Under the pieces are notes generated by a model. It was not told where the DNA came from, did no database searches, and saw only the letters and a program-made list of their open reading frames with translations. This document shows, in pieces, positions 58,001-64,000 of a stretch of DNA of 64,000 nt. The position numbers and the translations under genes were made by a program. Source of the stretch: Coturnix japonica (Eukaryota > Chordata > Aves > Galliformes > Phasianidae); NCBI RefSeq assembly GCF_001577835.2, contig NC_029532.1, positions 7,148,606 through 7,212,605 on the forward strand, written 5' to 3'. Within the stretch, counting starts at the first letter, position 1; every line of letters begins with the position of its first letter.

Positions 58001-60918
58001 CCAGGCTCTGATTACAATGTGTTGTTAACACAGTGAGGCATTAAGAGAAATCTCACTGTTATCCCCAAGCAAAGACAACTTCAGCACTGAAGGAACCTGC
58101 CACGGAAAACTTGAAATGTTTGTATGTTTACTGAAGAAGTGTAAACGTGTCAGAAGCTTTATCATGGCAGTGATTCTGCTTATCCAGAGCTTAAGAGTTA
58201 TTCGCGCAGATGTGGCCCCAAAGATCACCACAGCCAACCTCAATTTCCACTTCCTGTCATCTGATGTGAATGCAAGACAAACCCGCAGCTCCCCCATTTC
58301 CTTTTCCTCCAGTCTTCCTCCTGGCACCCTGAGTGCTATTCAAACACAGGCAAGGCTTCCTCTGAACAATGCTATCCCAAGGATACTGCAAAGGTACCGG
58401 CCACATGCTAAACCTATTATTGCAAAGAATTTTGCCCCACTGGGAGTCAGTAGGAGTCTGTAACAACAACTCATGCACACATTGTTTTCAAGGTGAGACT
58501 CATCTAGATGAGATTGTAGACAAGCAGCTGAACAGCCAAGGAAGCTGAACATCCACTATTTCATACCTGCAGGTAATTAACAGTCATTCAAAGGCTACTA
58601 GAAACCAGATAACATAAGTACAACTGCAGTACTGGAAGTGCCGCATTTTGGGTGGACAAAAATTTAAGCCTCCAGAGGCTTTACACACAGGAATTAGCAG
58701 AGGAGGCAGTTCTACTCCACGTGCCACACAGGAGGTGCAACAGAGGTCACAAAGCAGTGATGTGAGCAAAGGGCGCAGCACAGAGCATCTCCCAGCCCAC
58801 CAGGGGACAAGTGCTGCACCAGGCCACGCTGGCAGTGACAGCAGGGAGCAAAGGATTCCCTGCTCAGTGACACCAGAAGCTGACTGCCCGCTGCCCTGCT
58901 GCAGCAGAACCCAAAGCAGGGACCGTTCAGCACTGGAGCTGCCTACAGATTACATCCTACACCACGACTGGCCGTGTGGACATGTGGTGCCAGCTCCCCT
59001 CCTTCCAGCTGCTAAGAAGCTGCAACCCCCGGCATTATCTGCTGCCATATGCAGAACAGCTCTCAGGATGCTAGATAAAAGAAACAGTCCAAGTAAACAT
59101 TACTAGCAGGGAATCTAGCCCCATCAGAAGATGCATCAAACCCCAACAAGTAGGTATGACAACATCTGACACCCTTGGAGACTCCCATTTGAGTCACAGC
59201 TGCTCAGCGCAATAACCTCCCATAAGCCACCAGCTTACAGGCTGTAATTTGTAGGCAGCCCTACATTCATGAATTCCTATTACCACAGCTTGCACTCAAA
59301 TGTATACGTTACCTATTAACTCCCCAGTGCTTGATTGCAGTTATAGGTTGCTCTCTAAATGGAAGTCTTGGATTAATTCAAGACTTTCTGAACTCATTTC
59401 TGCTCAAGAAAGTCACAACCAGTTATTAACCCTACTAACAACCAATCAACTTTTCTCCATCTTAAATAAATCCAACGTGAAAATTGCAGGGGCAAACCTT
59501 TAAAATCAGATAAAAGAGCAAATGAAGAAACAGCTATTTAGCTTTCAGGTATGTGTTTTTAGTCATGCAATTAGTAAGCTCAACAGGGATTATTCAGACA
59601 AGCAAGAATGAACAGAGCTGGAAGCCCCTGGATAAGAAAGTGAGGGTCAGGCTGATTTATAAGAATTAACTGAACTGATACAGAAACATTACTCTCCCTA
59701 CACTTACATTATTATGCATTAAAAGGAATTTATTTTCTTCAGAATGAAACAGATCACAGTATATTCTGTTCAGTGGAGCATAGACATCACTAAAGCAAAA
59801 CCAAAAGCAGGACATGAGTCTTAAGCCAGAAATACAACCCTGTCATGGGCAACAAGCACTGTCACCCACTGCTGGGCAAACCTTAAACGGTTGAAGGTAT
59901 GGAATAGTTTCACCACACAAAGCTGCACGGAGCTGCTGTTTGCCTGGCCTAGATTCAGAGAAACACAGACTGAAAGCATCTCTAAAAACACCATTAACCC
60001 CAAAAGGTGAAGGATGTGACGCATTCACAAACACCCAGTTTTCCCCGTGCACCAGCCTGATCTCCTGACTCCCCGGGGACCTGCAAACACAGCCACTAAG
60101 TCCCATATCTGATTGCACCTGGTCAGTGAACAAAGCAGAGAAACAGCTGTGGGATAGAAATGGTAACTAATGCAAAAGCACCCAAAGCTGAATGGCTGTA
60201 AAGCACAAAGCATTAACGATCCCATTAAGAGGCTCGCAGGGAACTGCTCTGTTAAGATGAACCACATTTAGAACAGAACCCTGGCACCTGCACACACACA
60301 TAAAGATGGAAGGAGAAGAAGTTCCCTGGGACAGCACATACAATAGTTAATGAAAAATGCCTGTTTTTAGGAAAGTCTAAACCCTGAGTTGCTTTGTGTG
60401 TGTTTGGTGCTTCCCAGCACAACATCCAAATGCCGGGCAGCAAACACTACTGCGGTTTGAGCAGATGGTTATATCTGCATAACATGTTATCTGTTCTCAT
60501 GGGGGATGAGGTGCACACTGCAGTGCTTATCCCCCCCCACAGCCACCGACAGACACAACAACACACCGAACCCTCGGTCCCCCCGGCGGGGAATGGGGCA
60601 CAGCCGCGGTCCGACCCCCACAGCGGGCGGGGCTGACGGCAGAGCGAGTAATAGAGAGAACGGAGAGCGGCACAGGAGGGGACGGGGAAGGGCGCTGGGG
60701 GAGGAGGGGGCGCCGGGACCGGGAACACGGGGGCCGTGGGCGGTGCCGCAGGGAGGGCGCGGGGCCCGCGCAGCCGTAATGTCGCACACCCGGCCGCGCG
60801 CTCACTCGGTGATCTTGGGGTCGAGGTTTCCGATCCACAGCCGGTGCCCGTCCTGCAGGGCGCCCTCGGACAGGATGGCGGCGTTCTCCAGCGGTAACGC
60901 CCGGCGCTCCGGTTCCAT
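52086..60918 (-). CDS. RBM18: RNA-binding motif protein 18
   Basis: Small nuclear-type RNA-binding protein with a single RRM; targets are little known. Five coding exons join in phase: 60806-60918, 56076-56202, 55282-55368, 53376-53461 and 52086-52245 (TGA). They give 190 residues, equal to the human length. RNP2 is LWIGNL at residues 27-32 and RNP1 is RGYCFVNF at 69-76; the RRM runs from about 26 to 105. The tail carries [35 protein letters not shown] and ends AWKSRR, both diagnostic. The N-terminus [19 protein letters not shown] is the most divergent part, which is usual. It starts head-to-head with MRRF. Confidence 0.97.
56203..60805 (-). other. RBM18: RBM18 intron 1 (4.6 kb)
   Basis: It separates the RNP2 exon from the RNP1 exon. 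Unique, moderately AT-rich sequence without a recognisable gene or repeat. The remaining introns (about 0.7, 1.8 and 1.1 kb) are similar. Confidence 0.75.
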
Positions 60919-61034
60919 GGCGCCGTCGGGCCGCCCCTCACCATCCCCAGCTCCGCGCATGCCTCGCTCCGCCCTTGGCGCCCATCGATAACGTCACAGA
61001 TTGAGCGCAGTTTGATGACGCAGCTCGGCGCGAC
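60919..61034. promoter_or_regulatory. Bidirectional RBM18/MRRF promoter
   Basis: TATA-less CpG-rich DNA upstream of the RBM18 start. It contains CGCGCATGCC at about 60,953, one change from the NRF-1 core, plus two CRE-like words, AACGTCAC at about 60,990 and TGATGACGCAG at about 61,013. A strong GTGAGC donor at 61,035 probably ends the noncoding first exon of MRRF. NRF-1 and CREB/ATF control fits a mitochondrial translation gene; occupancy is not shown. Confidence 0.6.
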
Positions 61035-61263
61035 GGTGAGCAGCGCGGCGGGCACCTCCCTCCTCCTTTGGCGCTGCCGGTTCCCGGCTCCGCTCGCACC
61101 GCGCGGTGCCGCTCACACCGCCACGATACGGCGGGACGGGACGGGCGGCAACGGGAGGAGGGACCGGGACGGGCCGAGCGCGGGGGGCGGGGGGTATGAT
61201 GGGGGCGGGGCTTGTGAGCACGTGGAGTGCGGCGGGATGGTGCGTGGTGCCCGCCGGGTGCGA

Positions 61264-61856
61264 GGCACAGAGCAACGATCAGTGCTGGGCACAGAGCAGC
61301 GATCAGTGCTGGGCACAGAGCAACGATCAGTGCTGGGCACAGAGCAACGATCAGTCTTGGCAACACAAACGCAGTGCTACAGAGCAACGATCAGTGCTGG
61401 GCACAGAGCACGATCAGTGCTGGCCACAGAGAAGCGATCACTGCTGCGGCACAGAGCACGTCAGTGCTGGGCAAGCAAGATCATCTGGCAACGAGCACGA
61501 CAGCTGGGCACAGAGCAACAATCATCAGTGCTGGACACAGAGCAGAGATCAGTGCTGGGCACAGAGCAGAGATCAGTGCTGGACACAGAGCAACGATCAG
61601 TGCTGGGGCACAGAGCAGTGATAGTTCTGCACAAGAGCGTGAATCAGTGCTGGCACAGAGCAGAGACAGTGCTGGACAACAGAAGCAACGATCAGTGCTG
61701 GGCTACAGAAGCAGTGGATCAGTTCTGGGCCAGAGCAGTGATCAGTGCTGGGCACAGAGCAGTGATCAGTGCTGGGCACAGAGCAGAGATCAGTGCTGGG
61801 CACAGAGCAACGATCAGTGCTGGGCACAGAGCAGTGATCAGTGCTGGGCGCAGCCT
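61264..61856. repeat. 24-bp minisatellite, about 24-25 copies
   Basis: Tandem array of ACAGAGCAACGATCAGTGCT plus GGGC, with variants AGCAGCGATC, AGCAGAGATC and AGCAGTGATC. Because 24 is a multiple of three, several frames stay open and give TEQRSVLG- or SDQCWAQS-like peptides, which have no known family. Units at both ends are almost perfect while the middle third carries many one- and two-base indels. The array lies between the MRRF first-exon donor and the first coding exon. Confidence 0.95.
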
Positions 61857-61978
61857 TAGAGTGATGCTGGGTAAGGGAGCACGAGGTGACGGCTTTGCAG
61901 CCTCCATCATTGAGTGGTAGAAATCAAAGTGCTGGTTCACTGCTGCACAAATAGCCAGCCCTGTAGTGCTGACTGCAG

Positions 61979-62006
61979 CACACACACACACACACACACA
62001 CACACC
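61979..62006. repeat. (CA)n microsatellite
   Basis: About 14 uninterrupted CA units about 55 bp before the MRRF coding-exon acceptor. Confidence 0.95.
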
Positions 62007-62070
62007 TCAGGCTTGCAGCCTTTTCCTTTAGCACACTGACCTGCCTACTTCCTCCCTCTCCAGGTAACCC

Positions 62071-64000
62071 ATGGCCATGGCGTTACGATGCTTCAGGCAC
62101 CTGCACTCCCTCCTTCATGGCTCTTCTCTGGCAGTGCTGAGGCAGCTGCCGCAGCCCCCATTGCGCTGCACAGCGCTGCTCCTGGATGGCTGCAGGCACT
62201 GCACGCACCCGCTGCTGCTGGCCAGGACACTGGCCACCAAAAAAGGTAAAGCAGCAGCATCCAGCAGCATTTGCAATCCCTGTGTGTGATGCCTGATGCT
62301 GATTTTGGGGACCTACTGTTGCACCAGGGCAGTTTGTGGCTATCATTGCACTCCCAGCTAGAGCTGGTGCATGCAGCACGACCTTCACATCTATTTTGGT
62401 TTGTGCTCTAAATTGTTGGGTTTTTTACTCACTGACAGATATCTGTTTATCTTAAGACTCAGCTCTGAATCTAACAACAGTTGTAATATCTTCATTCTGT
62501 TCTCTAATGCAGTAATTGAGTATTGTGAGAAACTGAAATTGATTGTCTGTGTAACATGCAGCTAAAGGTAAAGGGCAGACACAAGCCAAACTGAACATCA
62601 GCGCTGCCTTGGTTGAGGATATAATCAATTTGGAGGAAACCAACGCAGACATGCAGGCAGTGGTAGAAGCTCTGAAAGAAGATTTCAACAGAAATCTCAA
62701 TGTCAGAACCTCACAAGGTTGGTGAATTCCTTGTACAATGTTCTGCTGCTGGAACTCAGCGTTCGGGGTTGTTTTTTTTTTTCCCCAAATTGATTTTCTT
62801 TTTATTGAGTTATACACTGGGCACCCAATTACTACAACCTTGACATCCCTAACTAAAGGCTCTCTTCACCCTGAGCTTGACCAGGAAGAATCCATTTTTG
62901 TTAATAGCTTCCTGGAAATAGCTTTTCTAAGTGGGAGATGTCAAAAGTGTCTAACTGAACTGTTTGCNNNNNAAGCAGGTTGTCAGCTAATGGTGCAGTA
63001 GGGCAGGAAAAATCCAATTGCCATTAAATTAGCCTTTTGGAAATTGCCATCAGACTGGTGTCTGACGTGTACAAACTTTTTTTGCTATGCATCTTTGTGA
63101 TTACTGACCTTTACAAGCTTTATTCGCCGAGTGAATTGCGTGTTTCAGGAAGGATCATGAATGTTTGACTAAGCTACAGTTACTATAACACTCGGAACAT
63201 ATGTATTCTTAAGTAGTATCAAGTTTCAGGGATAAAGTGTAATATTAAACAATGACCAAATTTGAATCATCCACCACTCCAGCTCTGGCATGGGCTCTGC
63301 AGTCTTTTGTAGAGCTGGAACATGTAGTTCAGTCTCTTAACTATTTATTTTAGCCGTAGGCATTTTTTATAAGTGCACTGATAAAGTATCTCCTGTCCCG
63401 TGTGCCTTTTGGTCTGTTAACATTTTGCAGCAGAAATGAGAGAGCGGATTAAGAGTAGCTCAGGGAGAAACAGAATACTTTAAATGAAGTAGTGGAGAGC
63501 ACCTCCTCTGGGGACTTGGGGAAAAAAAAAAAAAGAGGAGTTTAAGGGAACATCGCTAAATTGAAGGCAGTAATTTTCTTGACTTTTATCGCAACATCTT
63601 GATTGTCTTTAAAGTCTAAGTATTAAAAAAATAATTATTTCTTCTTAATTCTTCACAATCGTTGTTTAGTTTTCCCATTCTAGTAACAGAAACAAAAGTT
63701 TTCATGTTTTTGTGCCCTAATGTTGAAATATTTTCCAAGTGCCCCAAGGGATGCACAAACACGAACAGCACCTGAAGGCTGAAAAAATACATCATTTTTT
63801 TCTTTTATAACATCTTTATTTTGCACAATGGAGGGAAAATGAGACACTGTATTTATACTACAGCATCATCCTGAACTGCAGTGTCATGCTGACATTCCCA
63901 TGTGTTTGGTTCTTTTGAGGGGCCCTTGACCACATCATTGTCATGACGAAAGATGGGAAGTTTCCACTCAACCAGCTGGGGCAGATCTCACAGAAGTCCC
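62071..64000 (+). CDS. MRRF: Mitochondrial ribosome recycling factor, 3'-partial
   Basis: Mitochondrial RRF splits post-termination 55S ribosomes together with GFM2. Three coding exons are visible: 62071-62245, 62562-62717 and 63920 to beyond 64000. The first encodes a basic, leucine-rich targeting sequence (MAMALRCFRHLHSLLHGSSLAVL) ending ARTLATKK. A second in-frame ATG lies at 62077. Exon 2 begins the RRF domain with the typical AKGKGQTQAKLNISAALVEDIINLEE and VVEALKEDFNRNLNVRTS. Exon 3 continues GALDHIIVMTKDGKFPLNQLGQISQKS, matching helix I and the following strand of RRF. Phases agree at both junctions. The rest of the domain lies to the right of the window. It shares its promoter with RBM18. 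Confidence 0.93.
62718..63919 (+). other. MRRF: MRRF intron with assembly gap
   Basis: Unique AT-rich intron sequence. Five N at 62968-62972 mark an assembly gap of unknown true size. An A-run with a pure-A core lies at about 63,520-63,535. No additional exon was recognised. Confidence 0.8.
62968..62972. other. Assembly gap (5 N)
   Basis: Five ambiguous bases in an MRRF intron. Flanks do not show an obvious duplicated end. Confidence 1.

Larger units (their letters stand above)
61035..62063 (+). other. MRRF: Probable MRRF intron 1
   Basis: It runs from the GTGAGC donor at 61,035 to the CTCTCCAG acceptor at 62,063. It contains the 24-bp minisatellite and a (CA)n tract. Exon 1 would be noncoding, as the first good ATG of the recognisable protein is at 62,071. 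Confidence 0.5.

Noticed and set aside
61012-61920. 302-codon plus-strand reading frame as a gene
   Set aside because: It is almost entirely the 24-bp minisatellite, has no family similarity, and crosses a probable splice donor. A 24-bp period keeps frames open by arithmetic.

Overview
This is vertebrate nuclear DNA, most likely from a bird and probably a galliform such as chicken. Genes are split by GT-AG introns. Promoters sit in CpG-rich islands, introns are compact, a short CR1-like fragment is present, and no mammalian SINEs are visible. From recognised proteins, the order NDUFA8 - MORN5 - LHX6 - RBM18 - MRRF matches human 9q33.2, which corresponds to chicken chromosome 17. The species assignment is an inference from family knowledge, not from a search.

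Left part (1-7,080): the last nine coding exons of a plus-strand NOS1AP-like (CAPON) adaptor gene. It has a nearly NOS1AP-identical PTB domain, a glutamine-rich coiled coil and a C-terminus that does not end in the nNOS PDZ ligand. Two poly(A) signals close it. Gene-poor DNA follows to about 20 kb, with several AT-rich, constrained-looking blocks. A few phase-compatible minus-strand exon candidates lie just downstream of NDUFA8, and I cannot name them.

Middle (20.1-49.8 kb): NDUFA8 (minus) and MORN5 (plus) diverge from a 134-bp promoter carrying a perfect NRF-1 palindrome. MORN5 has an 11-kb last intron. It ends tail-to-tail with LHX6 (minus), their poly(A) signals lying about 55 bp apart. 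LHX6 is complete: ten coding exons, two LIM domains and a homeodomain, with a 21-nt last coding exon and two possible N-termini. A CpG island covers its 5' half.

Right part (50-64 kb): RBM18 (minus, complete, five coding exons) and MRRF (plus, first three coding exons, running off the window) diverge from a promoter with CRE-like and NRF-1-like motifs. A 0.6-kb array of a 24-bp minisatellite lies in the MRRF 5' intron or flank, and a 5-N assembly gap lies in an MRRF intron.

Two head-to-head pairs couple a mitochondrial gene (NDUFA8, MRRF) to a partner gene. LHX6 is the developmental regulator and is surrounded by the noncoding DNA most likely to hold enhancers. The main novelty candidates are the NOS1AP-like gene at this locus, the unexplained exon candidates at 16.7-19.6 kb and the minisatellite. 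I see no prokaryotic, CRISPR or viral system.
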